A stretch of DNA of 64,000 bases from contig NZ_BMLW01000010.1 in assembly GCF_014645515.1 (NCBI RefSeq), positions 62,001-126,000 on the forward strand. Reading direction: 5' to 3'. The notes below the pieces were generated by a model. The model was not told where the DNA came from and made no database searches. It saw nothing but the letters and a program-made list of their open reading frames with translations. Both the position numbers and the translations under genes were made by a program. The stretch is from Oceanobacillus neutriphilus. Lineage in GTDB: Bacteria > Bacillota > Bacilli > Bacillales > Amphibacillaceae. Below, one piece after another: positions 49,801-58,519 of the stretch (within the stretch, counting starts at the first letter, position 1; every line of letters starts with the position of its first letter).

Positions 49801-50145
49801 GAAATAGGATTAATTCGGTCACAAAGCGCTGTGCTTAAAGCGGCGAATGGACTAGCGGAAGCGGCAAAGCCAAATGTCGATATGTCTTACGCAACTCCTG
49901 ACGGAGCATACGGCTCGTTGTCCTCTGCGGTTAGTGGAGCGGTATCAGTTAATACGCAAGGCAGAGACAGAGCGCTGATTGCTTCCATCGACGGTATACG
50001 TCGGGAAATAGCGCAGATGCAGATGGAAATGGACGGACAGGTAGTCGGAAGAATGGTAGAGCCGGGAGTATCCCGAAAGCAAAGTAGAGACAATAGCCGG
50101 AGAAAACGATACCCGAACGGAAGAGGAGGAGTTATTACGACATGA
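46897..50145 (+). CDS. Tail tape measure protein
   Basis: A 1082-residue protein that sets tail length and is ejected with DNA. The N-terminal domain (residues 1-270) has the tape-measure block KVGADISNFTKGMSDAAKQA and MDRMNQLTEAGIPAMQIYAD. Hydrophobic helices lie at about 310-560. A Ser/Met/Gly-rich repetitive region covers about 600-900, and a basic C-terminus follows. The start is TTG 46897 after AAAGGAGG. At about 0.15 nm per residue the tail would be near 160 nm. The stop overlaps the Dit start. Confidence 0.92.
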   Translation: MHDILVKVGADISNFTKGMSDAAKQAGKMGGAVEKGTLTIGKLVAAVGGIKLLSAGFNMVKDSISQAFRRIDTMEQFDRVMTTMTGSSKKAAQVLDTVNDTVVGTAYGLDVAAKSTQNFVTSGMDVDKATDSIGAWGDAVAFYGDGSNEQFGRVTDALSKMTSKGTVQMDRMNQLTEAGIPAMQIYADATGQSVEQVADTMAEGALDADEFITVMNDALKNGTENFEGIGGAAKEAGASWGAAFDNMKAAVARGVTSIIESIDEMLTNNGLPTMRDLVAEFGSFFEDTLKKIAEAIPNVISAIDGWRDALKPIAPLIIGVATALGILLAASAILGTVRGLISGLTGAVALLGRSFGLATAPMFVVIAVLALVGAAVYQLWQTNEEFRNNVQIIWEHVQQIFSIVLETISGAIVAFIGVLMELIVAMMPVVSYVAEVVASFLGWIVTMMETHSWVANLVSIAVVLFGALAVGIPVIAGIVKVFTMVWTVLKTVWTVVTFVAKVFRILFTVVRIAAAVFAFFTSPLGLIIAGATAVGGVIVWLGGHFEWIGNIVDSVTGWMSDAWSGFLGWLGFETEKTAVSAGDSITGLATTTAQATTEAAQSAETNIGGMHNNVNSHFDGMSQYGVGQMQYLNMAGSQELSGLNTSGSGYVSALSTAAQSNMSDMSSSSIDSVSTMNSDISAMMSELESNGSIDIASLNSSVTSDMGNMSSMSMAEIQALASSGSADFSGLESDMTSSASNMQSEVESSFSGMSSTIESEMSKIESTASSSLSGLASNFSSSMSDISSAIKSGMQEVSSSIQSGMKSVTLSAIAGMVATNTAIATGTVRMNTTVSQGVSKMLKAYTQGFTRINRATSSNMTRIVSTSRNGMNSVTSTFSSGMSRNASISQSAGNRIVSIFNRLNGQLRSAGANAMAGLQSGLNSRSGSVMATARRIANNVASTMRKALKVHSPSRITRAIGGFTGDGLEIGLIRSQSAVLKAANGLAEAAKPNVDMSYATPDGAYGSLSSAVSGAVSVNTQGRDRALIASIDGIRREIAQMQMEMDGQVVGRMVEPGVSRKQSRDNSRRKRYPNGRGGVITT

Positions 50146-50846
50146 TTATAAACGGAGAGAAATTAGAGCGAGTAGAAGTATCAAGCTCTTTCGCACGTAG
50201 TCCGGTAAAGTTTGCGTATGAAACCTCTTCCCGAAGTTCTGGAGGCGTTCGGCTGGGGAGCTTAAGACTAGATGCCGAAGAGGTTTCGATTCCCATAACG
50301 CTCTATAAAGAAAAGGGCGAAACATGGGACGATGTGATCGAGGAATTAACTTCGGTTCTTTATACGGAGGAATTCGTTCGAATCTCCTTTTCTCATGGCA
50401 ACCATAGTCGTTATTACAAGGCGAAAGTAATTGCGTTAGAAATAACGGAAGAATACTATCACAACGCTTATGGAAATGTCGTCATAGCTTTCGACGACCA
50501 GCGAATGTTTGGCGAGGAAAAGACAATTGAAGTGTCTACGGAAAATACTTTGCACGTAATAACCGGACAGGATAAAACACCGTGGGAGATTTCGCTCAGG
50601 TTTAGTGAGAATACGGATAAATTCGAATTAACTACGAATTCCGGTTTATATCTTCTTTTAGGTTACGAGTTTATTGAGGGCGATAGCTTAACCATTAAGT
50701 ACGAAGGGCGTGAGGTTCTCTTAAACGGACGGGACTTACGCCATTCTATTCGCCTGAAATCTAACTTCGAATATTTGTATCCGGGAAAGGTTACGGTCAG
50801 CGCTTCGCACAATTGCGAAATGAAATATGATGAACGCTATTATTAG
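50142..50846 (+). CDS. Distal tail protein (Dit)
   Basis: A 234-residue baseplate hub protein. The N-terminal Siphovirus_tail pattern (INGEKLERVEVSSSFARSPV, EEVSIPITLYKEKGETWDDV, VLYTEEFVRISF) is clear. The C-terminal part looks like the galectin-like domain (TIKYEGREVLLNGRDLRHSI). It links the tube to the Tal/fibre protein encoded next. ATG 50142 overlaps the tape measure stop (ATGA). Confidence 0.88.
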   Translation: MIINGEKLERVEVSSSFARSPVKFAYETSSRSSGGVRLGSLRLDAEEVSIPITLYKEKGETWDDVIEELTSVLYTEEFVRISFSHGNHSRYYKAKVIALEITEEYYHNAYGNVVIAFDDQRMFGEEKTIEVSTENTLHVITGQDKTPWEISLRFSENTDKFELTTNSGLYLLLGYEFIEGDSLTIKYEGREVLLNGRDLRHSIRLKSNFEYLYPGKVTVSASHNCEMKYDERYY

Positions 50847-50862
50847 AGAAAGGAGGAAACTT

Positions 50863-53800
50863 GTGGAATTATATATTTTTAGTCAAGACGAACAACCTCT
50901 AACGGTACTTTCCGAAGATACCGGACTTATCGACACTCACTACCGTATCGAAATTAACGGAATCCCCGACGAACCCTTCATTTTCTCCGTAGAAGCCGAT
51001 AATCCCACCGCAGCCTACGTAAAAGAAGAGAATAAAGTCATCTTTCGCGACCATGAAGGCGATTGGCGCTTAATGGCTATCCGTGAAGTTGACGACAGTA
51101 ATGACTTATATGGCCCGATTACACTCGCAACTTGTGAGCCAGTTTCTATCGCAGAATTAAACGACAATATAATAGAAGAGAGACGATTCTCCGAACAGCC
51201 TGCGGAGGTTGCTTTAGGGGCTGCCTTGAACGGAACGAGATGGCAGGCGGACGTTGAATCTGAACTAGGTAACGCATCCTCCAGCTTTTACTACTTAACG
51301 AGTACGGAAGCGGTTTGGAAAATCCTTGACGTTTGGGGAGGCGAATTTAAGGACGTTGTCGAGTTTGACGAGGAAACTAACGAAATTAAAGGCTGTTACA
51401 TTAAGCTTATTCAACGTCACGGGAGCGAGCATGGACAACGTTTCGAAATCGACAACAATACGACGGAGATTGGTCGGACTGTATTGTCGTATCCGAAAAC
51501 GGCACTCTACGGAAGAGGGGCGAGCTTAGAGGTCGAGGACGAGGATGGCGAACATACCGGAGGGTATACGCGTTACATCGACTTTGCCGACGTGGAATGG
51601 TCGGTTAAGAACGGCGACCCCGTCGACAAGCCGAAAGGGCAAAAATGGGTAGGCGACCCAGAAGCTTTAAAAGCCTACGGATATGAGGGCGGAGACAAAC
51701 ATCGCTTCGGCATCTTTTCGAACCAAGATTACGAAGACGAAGAATTACTCCTATATGCGACATGGGAGGCGCTAAAGAAGGCGAAGAATCCCGAAGTTAA
51801 CTATCGCTTAGAGGTCGACTTATTTGACGAAAAAGTCAGCTTAGGAGACACCTGCCAGGCTATTGATCGCAAGTTTGCTCGACCTATCGAAATACAAGCT
51901 AGAGTAATTGCGATGGAATACGACTTAATGGATATCGAGGGGACTATGGTTGTCGAAATGGGACAATTTTTAGACCTCGGAGACAATCGCCTTGATGACC
52001 TCGAAAGGGAAGTCGAGGGCATTAAGAATAATCCTCCGTCAGCTATTATCGACGAAGATAGTTACCCTAATGTTAAGCCTCGAACACCTATTAACTTAGA
52101 GGCTCACGGTGGTATCGAAATTATTCAAGTCTATTGGGAGTACGATTATGACCAATTCCTTTACTTTAAGCACTACGAAGTATACGGAAGTCGTACGGAG
52201 GATTTCGTGCCAGATACGCAGCATCTTTTATGGCGTGGCGATGTTAGTTCCTTTGCTCATAACGTTGGGACTGATGAGGTCTGGTACTACCGTGTGAGAG
52301 CAGTCAATTACCACGGAACCCCGTCCGATTGGAGCGATCAAGTTAGGGGAGCTACGCAACGAGTTATTAGCGATGACATATTGTTTGGTGAAGATATTGC
52401 GGAAGAATTGCGGGAGCTTTCGAAAACATCGAAATTACTAGCTGATGGAACAATCGACTTAAGTACAATCGGCGACGATGTTAAATCCGAGATAAACACC
52501 GCAAAAAACCAAGCAGGCGAAGCGGTCGAGAAAGCGAATCTCGCTACAAGTAACGCAAATGAAGCTATCGAGGAAGCGCAAGGAGCTTTTGATGAAGCAC
52601 AATCGGCTATAACTAAAGCAGATAGCGCATTTAATATGGCTGATGCTCTTAGCACAGTAGTTGATAAAAATACAGGAGATATATCTTCCGTCACTCAAAT
52701 TGCCCAGGGCTTGCAAACAAAGGTATCAGATGCCGAGGGTAATATTAGTATCTTACAGCAAACCGCAAATAGTTTTGGGACACGTATTGGAAATGCAGAA
52801 AGTAATATCAGTACTCTTACTCAAACTGCGCAAGGGTTACAGACTACTGTTAAAAGTGTAAGGGATGATTTAGACGGACTAGAATACGAAAATCGAAATT
52901 TAATTATTCGCTCTACTGAAACTGAAAATACTTTTATTGATCTAGAGGGAGGATTGGTAGTCAGTTCATACCGTTCAACCAGTGATTATATAAATGTCGT
53001 GCCGAATTCTGATTATATGTTTAGCAAGTCTGATTCGGAAATTGATTATAATGATTCCGGCTTTTTTAGGTGGGCATGGTATGACGAAAATAAAAATTAT
53101 ATTTCAAGAGCAGCTAATTCCAGTAATGAGTTCATGTGGTCTGTTCCTGATGATGCCTACTTTGTAAGAATATCTTATCCAAAAGATTGTTACCCAAAAT
53201 ATGAAAAAGGAAATAAAGCCACCGATTGGTCGCCTGCACCCGAAGATATGGCAACTCAATCGCAAATTACGCAGTTATCCGATGTTATCAGCTCTAAAAT
53301 AACTAAAGGGCAAGCCGACGGATGGTACGCCTCTCAATCTCAATTGACTCAGACTGCAAGTAGCTTACAGAGTACGATTAAAGGTGTACGTGATGATTTA
53401 GAGGGTTTAGAAGTAGGCGGAGCGAACCTTGCTGGTTTAGATGATTTTTACGCATGGACAGCCTCTTCTTACTCAAGAAATGAGTATGTAGTTACTATTG
53501 ATACAGGAAATGCAGACCGCGGAGGAGTGCGTATAAGAAGCCGAATTTTTGAGGAAGGTAAAAACTATGTGCTTTCATTTAAAATTAAAAAACTGTCAGG
53601 AGATATTGAAAGAATAGCTGGTCATTGTGAGGGTTTTGATTCTGAATCGGTTTTTATAGATGGAGAGCAAATAGGTACAGCTTGGATGACTCCAAACCCT
53701 TTTCCAAATAATGATGAAACTCACCAAATTGAAGTGCATCTGGAATATAACGGAGATACTACTAACAACGATTTATATATTCAACCTAACCGAAGTGGGT

Positions 53801-55236
53801 ATGAGCTGCCTTACGCTTGTGAAATATGGGATATACAAGTTGAACAAGGTACAAAAGCCACTGCTTGGAATCCGTCTTATAAAGATTTAGCGACTCAATC
53901 ACAAATAAGTCAGCTGTCCGATAATATAAACTTACGTGTCGAAAAGGGAGACGTCGTTAATCAGATAAACGTAGACACTAGCGGAGTACTTATCTCCGGT
54001 CAGAAAATCCGCATCACCGGACAGACTACGATAGACGACGGTGTAATTAAAAGTGCGACTATTGCAGATGCTGCGATATCAAGCGCTAAAATCGCTAAGC
54101 TTGCTGTAGGCACTGCCGCAATATCCGACGCAGCTATAACGAGATCTAAGCTAGAAAAAGCTGTTATCGGAACAGCCCAAATCGAAGACGGGGCGATCAC
54201 GAATGCTAAAATAGGTCGCGCAACGATTGATACAGCCAAAATCGCAGATGGGGCGATTACTAACGCCAAAATTGCCGATTTGAGTGCCGATAAAATAAAG
54301 ACTGGTACTTTACTAGGTATCGACGTTATAAGTAGGTTGGACAACCGAGAGGTACGGATGTATAACGGTCAGATTACCTTGCATCAAAATAATGAGCAAG
54401 TAGGGTATATACGACCAGCGCGATTGGTAAATGATAATGCAGTGAAGGGATATGAAATAGTATCTAGTCGCGACTATCTAAGTTTAGGCTTTCATACGGA
54501 AGGTACCGTATCATCTCCTATAGCTCAGTGGCGATCGGACTCTAGGGTGGGTTATGTACAAGGGTCTGACGAGACATCTGACAGCGGTCGATTATTCTTG
54601 AAATCCACAACTAAAGGCGGAACGGCTGATGGGGCGGTACCGCAAATACGATTGACTAATTATACTGATTCGTCTGGGACACCGTGGAGCGGCATTTTAA
54701 ATTATGTGGGTCGAGATAATCGCAATCCTAATAACGCTAATTTTAGATCTGGGTTTGAGGTATGGCAATACAAAGGAGATAAATCGGGAGCAGCTAACCA
54801 ACTTTTCAAAATAGATAGCGATTCCACTGGCTCTTTTACGTCAACTTATACTGACCGTACATTTTTAGGGAAAAAAGCTCATGTAAAAGCTAAAAATGGC
54901 AGTAACTACGCGATTTTAGGAGCCTCCGTTACTCCGAGACTGCAAAATATACACGGTACACTAGATGCTAACCCTGTAGCTTACGTAGACGTGTGGGATA
55001 ATTTCACCGTAGGAAGTAACGGAACCGGTAGCGGAACATTTACTGTTAATAATGCAGAAAACGTCTATGCCGTTTTCACTCAGGTGGAAGGAGATTACTC
55101 CAGTAATATTATTTCGGGAGTACAGAATGTCACTTCAACTGGGTTTAAAGTCTACCTTCTTAATGCTGGCGGAAGAGCTAACGCAAACAGTAGAAGTTAC
55201 CGAGTTAAAATTATGATTATATACGAACCATCTTAA
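50863..55236 (+). CDS. Tail endopeptidase/fibre (Tal) with two inserted carbohydrate-binding-like cassettes
   Basis: About 1457 residues. The N-terminal 380 match prophage endopeptidase-tail proteins. A fibronectin III-like domain (VYWEYDYDQFLYFKHYEVYG) comes next, then a coiled coil with LTQTAQGLQT repeats. Two cassettes follow, each a jelly-roll-like beta domain flanked by VRDDL.GLE before and ATQSQI.QLSD after (52.8-53.28 and 53.34-53.92 kb). A beta-helix of A-I-x-D/N-A-x-I repeats and a C-terminal receptor-type domain end the chain. GTG 50863 follows AAAGGAGG at six bases and is preferred to ATG 50827. It should bind and perhaps cut the cell wall. Confidence 0.88.
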   Translation: MELYIFSQDEQPLTVLSEDTGLIDTHYRIEINGIPDEPFIFSVEADNPTAAYVKEENKVIFRDHEGDWRLMAIREVDDSNDLYGPITLATCEPVSIAELNDNIIEERRFSEQPAEVALGAALNGTRWQADVESELGNASSSFYYLTSTEAVWKILDVWGGEFKDVVEFDEETNEIKGCYIKLIQRHGSEHGQRFEIDNNTTEIGRTVLSYPKTALYGRGASLEVEDEDGEHTGGYTRYIDFADVEWSVKNGDPVDKPKGQKWVGDPEALKAYGYEGGDKHRFGIFSNQDYEDEELLLYATWEALKKAKNPEVNYRLEVDLFDEKVSLGDTCQAIDRKFARPIEIQARVIAMEYDLMDIEGTMVVEMGQFLDLGDNRLDDLEREVEGIKNNPPSAIIDEDSYPNVKPRTPINLEAHGGIEIIQVYWEYDYDQFLYFKHYEVYGSRTEDFVPDTQHLLWRGDVSSFAHNVGTDEVWYYRVRAVNYHGTPSDWSDQVRGATQRVISDDILFGEDIAEELRELSKTSKLLADGTIDLSTIGDDVKSEINTAKNQAGEAVEKANLATSNANEAIEEAQGAFDEAQSAITKADSAFNMADALSTVVDKNTGDISSVTQIAQGLQTKVSDAEGNISILQQTANSFGTRIGNAESNISTLTQTAQGLQTTVKSVRDDLDGLEYENRNLIIRSTETENTFIDLEGGLVVSSYRSTSDYINVVPNSDYMFSKSDSEIDYNDSGFFRWAWYDENKNYISRAANSSNEFMWSVPDDAYFVRISYPKDCYPKYEKGNKATDWSPAPEDMATQSQITQLSDVISSKITKGQADGWYASQSQLTQTASSLQSTIKGVRDDLEGLEVGGANLAGLDDFYAWTASSYSRNEYVVTIDTGNADRGGVRIRSRIFEEGKNYVLSFKIKKLSGDIERIAGHCEGFDSESVFIDGEQIGTAWMTPNPFPNNDETHQIEVHLEYNGDTTNNDLYIQPNRSGYELPYACEIWDIQVEQGTKATAWNPSYKDLATQSQISQLSDNINLRVEKGDVVNQINVDTSGVLISGQKIRITGQTTIDDGVIKSATIADAAISSAKIAKLAVGTAAISDAAITRSKLEKAVIGTAQIEDGAITNAKIGRATIDTAKIADGAITNAKIADLSADKIKTGTLLGIDVISRLDNREVRMYNGQITLHQNNEQVGYIRPARLVNDNAVKGYEIVSSRDYLSLGFHTEGTVSSPIAQWRSDSRVGYVQGSDETSDSGRLFLKSTTKGGTADGAVPQIRLTNYTDSSGTPWSGILNYVGRDNRNPNNANFRSGFEVWQYKGDKSGAANQLFKIDSDSTGSFTSTYTDRTFLGKKAHVKAKNGSNYAILGASVTPRLQNIHGTLDANPVAYVDVWDNFTVGSNGTGSGTFTVNNAENVYAVFTQVEGDYSSNIISGVQNVTSTGFKVYLLNAGGRANANSRSYRVKIMIIYEPS

Positions 55237-55257
55237 TAAATGAGGTGAGTGTTTTCG

Positions 55258-55662
55258 ATGATAGAAAAAAGAACAGTTACTAACAGGCGTTATTTAGAGA
55301 ATGTCACATTCTCAATAGAAAATAACACTGTGTATATATCAGACGGCTATTTAGTAGATGGTAGAAGAATCCCTATAGAGGGGATAACTTTTAATATTGA
55401 AACAGACGAATATGCCGAGTGTATGTACGATATCTACATCACATATTCAAACGGCATGTACGGTTACGAGGTAGAAAAAACTTATTTAAGTTATGGAGCG
55501 CTGCCCTGTTACACAGGCGGAAGTAAGCTATTCCACACATTTGCATCTATTGAGGTGAAAAAGGGTGGATCCTTAGAGGGGCATTACACTTTAATAGCGA
55601 GTCAAGGGGTAGGTAATGTTGAAGAAAGTTATACCCAAGATAAACAACCAGAAGACACCTGA
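55258..55662 (+). CDS. Hypothetical tail-region protein (134 aa)
   Basis: A beta-rich protein (VTFSIENNTVYISDGYLVDG, GITFNIETDEYAECMYDIYI), unrecognised. Position after the fibre suggests a baseplate or fibre accessory protein. ATG 55258 lies nine bases after GAGGTGA. The GTG at 55249 overlaps that site and is less likely. Text is more AT-rich than the structural genes before it. Confidence 0.65.
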   Translation: MIEKRTVTNRRYLENVTFSIENNTVYISDGYLVDGRRIPIEGITFNIETDEYAECMYDIYITYSNGMYGYEVEKTYLSYGALPCYTGGSKLFHTFASIEVKKGGSLEGHYTLIASQGVGNVEESYTQDKQPEDT

Positions 55663-55783
55663 TTTTAAAGACAGATCATTGGAAGAGAGAGTATTGGCTT
55701 TAGAAGATGAATTGAAAGTTTATCGTGAAGTCAATGAAAAATTAGTACTGAAAGTTGCAGATTTAGAGAGTAAATTAAATTAA
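55616..55783 (+). CDS. Small coiled-coil protein (55 aa)
   Basis: Overlaps the previous gene in another frame. ATG 55616 follows AAGGGGTAGG. The C-terminal 35 residues are a clear coiled coil (LEERVLALEDELKVYREVNE). Similar short coils follow tail fibres in many Bacillus phages. Role unknown. Confidence 0.6.
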   Translation: MLKKVIPKINNQKTPDFKDRSLEERVLALEDELKVYREVNEKLVLKVADLESKLN

Positions 55784-55797
55784 TTGGAGGAATAGTA

Positions 55798-55962
55798 ATG
55801 GACTTAGAACACAGTTTAAATGACGTCGTAACATCTCTAGCGAATAAGCTCGCAGAATCTGAACGGAAGTCGTCCAGCTTTGAAGCGGTAGTGGTTGCTA
55901 AAGAGGAAAAAATAAAAGAATTAGAGGGTAAACTTAAGGAATTACAGGAGGTAAAAGAATGA
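55798..55962 (+). CDS. Small coiled-coil protein (54 aa)
   Basis: ATG 55798 follows TTGGAGGAATAG. Charged helical protein ending EEKIKELEGKLKELQEVKE. The stop overlaps the next ATG (ATGA). Its 3' end supplies CAGGAGG for that gene. Confidence 0.6.
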   Translation: MDLEHSLNDVVTSLANKLAESERKSSSFEAVVVAKEEKIKELEGKLKELQEVKE

Positions 55963-56219
55963 GAATAACAATTACGAATATTAATTTTAACTATGATAAC
56001 GGATATGACAACGAGTATACAGGCGTAACTATTAATTATATCGCTACAGGATTTAAGTTTAATCCGAATGAATCTGCTACACTCACCCGTGATCAATATG
56101 AGGAGCTTAAAGACGATAAGGATGGATTACGGAAAGTCATCATTGAAAATATTATCAAAAGTGTCGCAAGTTATGTAGAAGAATTAAACGAATATAAAGA
56201 TTCGTTACAAGCCGAGTAG
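55959..56219 (+). CDS. Hypothetical late protein (86 aa)
   Basis: The N-terminal half is beta (RITITNINFNYDNGYDNEY), the C-terminal half helical (EELKDDKDGLRKVIIENIIK). ATG 55959 follows CAGGAGG. It lies between fibre accessories and lysis genes. Unrecognised. Confidence 0.6.
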   Translation: MRITITNINFNYDNGYDNEYTGVTINYIATGFKFNPNESATLTRDQYEELKDDKDGLRKVIIENIIKSVASYVEELNEYKDSLQAE

Positions 56220-56273
56220 AAGGCTTATTTTTATGGAGAAAATTAGCTGGGAGTAGTTAGGAGGAAAAGTAGA

Positions 56274-56582
56274 ATGCCGGAACAAAAGGACGAAAGAAAT
56301 TACGCAGAAGTCCGCGAGTGGCTCGTAAGGATTGACGCTAACCAGACGCACCAAACGCAGCTCTTAGAGTCGCTCAATGCACGTGCAGAAAAAGCGCTAG
56401 ATAAAGCTGATATTGCCGAGGACAAAGCGGACGAAGCTCTGGCGGTCGCTCGGCGAGTTGACCGTAGAGTAGACGATCGAGAGCAGGAGGATAAGGTTCG
56501 TATTCGCTGGCTACTCGGTTTAGTTGTCTCAATATTTATCGCAACTCTTCCTATTATAGCGAAGTTCTACGGCGTTGATTAA
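56274..56582 (+). CDS. xhlA: XhlA-like hemolysin/holin-associated protein
   Basis: A 102-residue protein: a charged coiled coil (DKADIAEDKADEALAVARRV) followed by one C-terminal membrane helix (IRWLLGLVVSIFIATLPIIA). This is the XhlA architecture found before the holin in PBSX-like lysis cassettes. It assists membrane lesion formation with the holin. ATG 56274 follows TAGGAGG. Confidence 0.85.
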   Translation: MPEQKDERNYAEVREWLVRIDANQTHQTQLLESLNARAEKALDKADIAEDKADEALAVARRVDRRVDDREQEDKVRIRWLLGLVVSIFIATLPIIAKFYGVD

Positions 56583-56638
56583 AGTGGGAATTTGACGGTT
56601 TGTAAGGCGAAATAAAGTACGAAAGGAGCAAGTAAGAT

Positions 56639-56926
56639 ATGTTCGAAAAATTTAAAGGAATTTCTAAAGGTGCGCTCATTCGAGGGGGCTTATTAGTATT
56701 GGCGTTATTAAATAGCGCTTTGCAGTTAGCGGGATATGACGTATTGCCTTTCACCGAAGATGACGTCGAAACGTTTCTGACAGTTGTCTTTAACTTTGTA
56801 GCGATGGGTGCTGCGTACTGGAAAAATAACTCGTTCACAAAACCGGCGAGGGATGCGGACGATAAATTAAGCGAAGAGAAAGCAAAAATAAAAGCGATTA
56901 AAAAGGCGCAGAAAGGACGGAGATAG
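56639..56926 (+). CDS. Holin, phi LC3 family
   Basis: A 95-residue protein with two membrane helices (about 12-30 and 48-62), a short acidic loop (FTEDDVETF) and a basic C-terminus (KIKAIKKAQKGRR). These are typical of class II phi LC3-type holins. It releases the endolysin encoded next. ATG 56639 follows AAAGGAG. Confidence 0.88.
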   Translation: MFEKFKGISKGALIRGGLLVLALLNSALQLAGYDVLPFTEDDVETFLTVVFNFVAMGAAYWKNNSFTKPARDADDKLSEEKAKIKAIKKAQKGRR

Positions 56927-56930
56927 TAAT

Positions 56931-57824
56931 ATGGTTCAAATAAAACGGAAAATAGTTTCGAAAGCCGTCGAGAAGAAAGTAACTTACGGCGGAAAGAATC
57001 CGGTAAATTATATTACCGTACACCAAACCGGCAACACTTCTCGAGGGGCTAACGCAGAAATGCACGCTAAACTACAATCGAACGGTAACAGCCGAGCAGC
57101 ATCCTGGCATTATTCCGTTGATGATACCGAAGCGTACCAATCCTTCGAAGATACAGCGCAATGCTGGCATAGTTCCGACGGCAAAGGTCCGGGTAATACG
57201 CAGTCTATCGCCGTAGAAATCTGTATTAACAGTGATGGAAATTATCGGAAGGCAGTCGAGAATGGGGCGGAATTAGTTCGCCATCTACTTGACAAGCACG
57301 GGTTATCAGTCGATAGGGTACGGCAACATCACGACTGGTATCCGAAAAACTGTCCGGCACAAATCCGAGCAGGAAAGGATGGAATTACCTGGAGCGACTT
57401 TCTTAATATGGTTAAGGGCGTTAAAGTGTCTAAGCCTAAGGAAACTCAAACAGGATCTGAACAGATTACTAAGTCTTCGCCTTCAAATGGCGTGTCTCTT
57501 GACGTAGATGGAAAGTGGGGCAACTCGACTACACTTGCGTTACAAAAAGCGCTTGGGACTCCGCAAGACGGATTTATCAGTAAGCAGCCTCGAAATTCTG
57601 TTTCGCAATCCCTTTACGGGAATACGGTGCAGTTTGGAAGTGGCGGAAGTAATGTAATCGTAGCGTTGCAGAAGAAGGTTGGCGCAAGTGCTGACGGAAA
57701 ACTCGGTCCGGGTACAGCGCAAGCATTGCAAAAATATCTCGGAACTCCGCAAGATGGCGTATTGAGTCGACCGAGTACGGCTGTCGAGGAAATGCAGAGA
57801 AGACTAAATTCTGGCAGGTTTTAA
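56931..57824 (+). CDS. Endolysin, N-acetylmuramoyl-L-alanine amidase
   Basis: A 297-residue peptidoglycan amidase. The N-terminal Amidase_2 domain has zinc ligands His in VHQTGN (31), His in RQHHDW (near 134) and Cys in KNCPAQIR (141). After a linker near 160-180, two peptidoglycan-binding-like repeats follow (VDGKWGNSTTLALQKALGTP and ADGKLGPGTAQALQKYLGTP). It cuts the amide bond between muramic acid and the stem peptide at lysis. ATG 56931 is close behind the holin, with a GGACGGAGA site. Confidence 0.93.
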   Translation: MVQIKRKIVSKAVEKKVTYGGKNPVNYITVHQTGNTSRGANAEMHAKLQSNGNSRAASWHYSVDDTEAYQSFEDTAQCWHSSDGKGPGNTQSIAVEICINSDGNYRKAVENGAELVRHLLDKHGLSVDRVRQHHDWYPKNCPAQIRAGKDGITWSDFLNMVKGVKVSKPKETQTGSEQITKSSPSNGVSLDVDGKWGNSTTLALQKALGTPQDGFISKQPRNSVSQSLYGNTVQFGSGGSNVIVALQKKVGASADGKLGPGTAQALQKYLGTPQDGVLSRPSTAVEEMQRRLNSGRF

Positions 57825-57839
57825 ACGACATATATACCC

Positions 57840-57864
57840 AGCCCTTATGAAATGTAAGGGCTTT
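57840..57864 (+). terminator. Terminator after endolysin
   Basis: AGCCCTTA and TAAGGGCT form an 8-bp stem around a 7-base loop, followed by TTACAT. It ends the late operon. Confidence 0.7.
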
Positions 57865-57952
57865 ACATAACGATAATTGTACGCTATACTTAACGTACAT
57901 AGAGTAGACTCATTTACGTTTTAATCTCCTATAGTTAAAACTTGTTTACTCG

Positions 57953-57986
57953 AAAAAAAAGACGCTATTATCAGGGCGTCTTTTTT
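57953..57986. terminator. Bidirectional terminator between late operon and minus-strand genes
   Basis: A8-GACGC, a 10-base loop and GCGTC-T6 lie between convergent genes. It works for both strands. Confidence 0.8.
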
Positions 57987-58393
57987 CATGCCTTTTTATC
58001 GTACCAAGATAACGGTTCCATATACTCCACGTTTCGGATTTCTTCGAGCAGACAGCTCGTTTTCCTTCCGTCCTTTAATCGCAAGTGAATTCTTCCGTTA
58101 GAGTACCCAGCAACCTTGCATTCCAAGTCCCGATAATAGCTTCCATTTCGGATAACATTCGCTTGAATCAAAAGAGGGGATTCCGACACAAAAGCGTTAT
58201 GGAGTATTTGAGATATTTCTATCTCCGACATTTCTTCTTTTCCTTCAATTTCCGTGATTTCGCTATCTATCCGTTTTAAGGCGTCCGTTTGATCGGCGAG
58301 TATCATTCCTTGCCATTTCATAATGCCTCGGTCTTGATATCCGAATTGTTCAGGTGTGAAGTTCGTAATATTAAACGTTCCCATATTCGTCAT
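57986..58393 (-). CDS. YolD-like family protein
   Basis: A 135-residue protein. YQDRGIMKWQGMILADQTDA near residues 20-40 matches the DRGxxKW..M.LPEh pattern of the YolD-like family. The middle part (YYRDLECKVAGYSNGRIHLR) is a small beta barrel. YolD proteins often accompany UvrX-type repair polymerases, but none is encoded here. ATG 58393 (minus) follows AGAAAGGAATG. The promoter upstream holds the CGTATACTAAT core also present in the XRE operator. Confidence 0.75.
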   Translation of the reverse strand: MTNMGTFNITNFTPEQFGYQDRGIMKWQGMILADQTDALKRIDSEITEIEGKEEMSEIEISQILHNAFVSESPLLIQANVIRNGSYYRDLECKVAGYSNGRIHLRLKDGRKTSCLLEEIRNVEYMEPLSWYDKKA

Positions 58394-58407
58394 TCCTTTC
58401 TTAACAG

Positions 58408-58437
58408 AATATATGTTCGTGTAATTAGTATACGCAA
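58408..58437 (-). promoter_or_regulatory. Promoter and operator-like core of the YolD-like gene
   Basis: On the minus strand: TTGCGT (58437-58432), an 18-base spacer, TATATT (58413-58408). CGTATACTAAT (58434-58424) overlaps the -35 box. Confidence 0.45.
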
Positions 58438-58485
58438 TCCATCCGAAAATAACAACGGGAATCTGCTGGCAATTTATTCCGAATA

Positions 58486-58513
58486 AAAAACGCCAATCCG
58501 TTAAGATTAGCGC
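58486..58513 (-). terminator. Terminator of the 58520-59128 gene
   Basis: On the minus strand CGCTAATC pairs with GATTGGCG (one G-T pair) and runs into T6. Confidence 0.7.
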
Positions 58514-58519
58514 TGGAAA

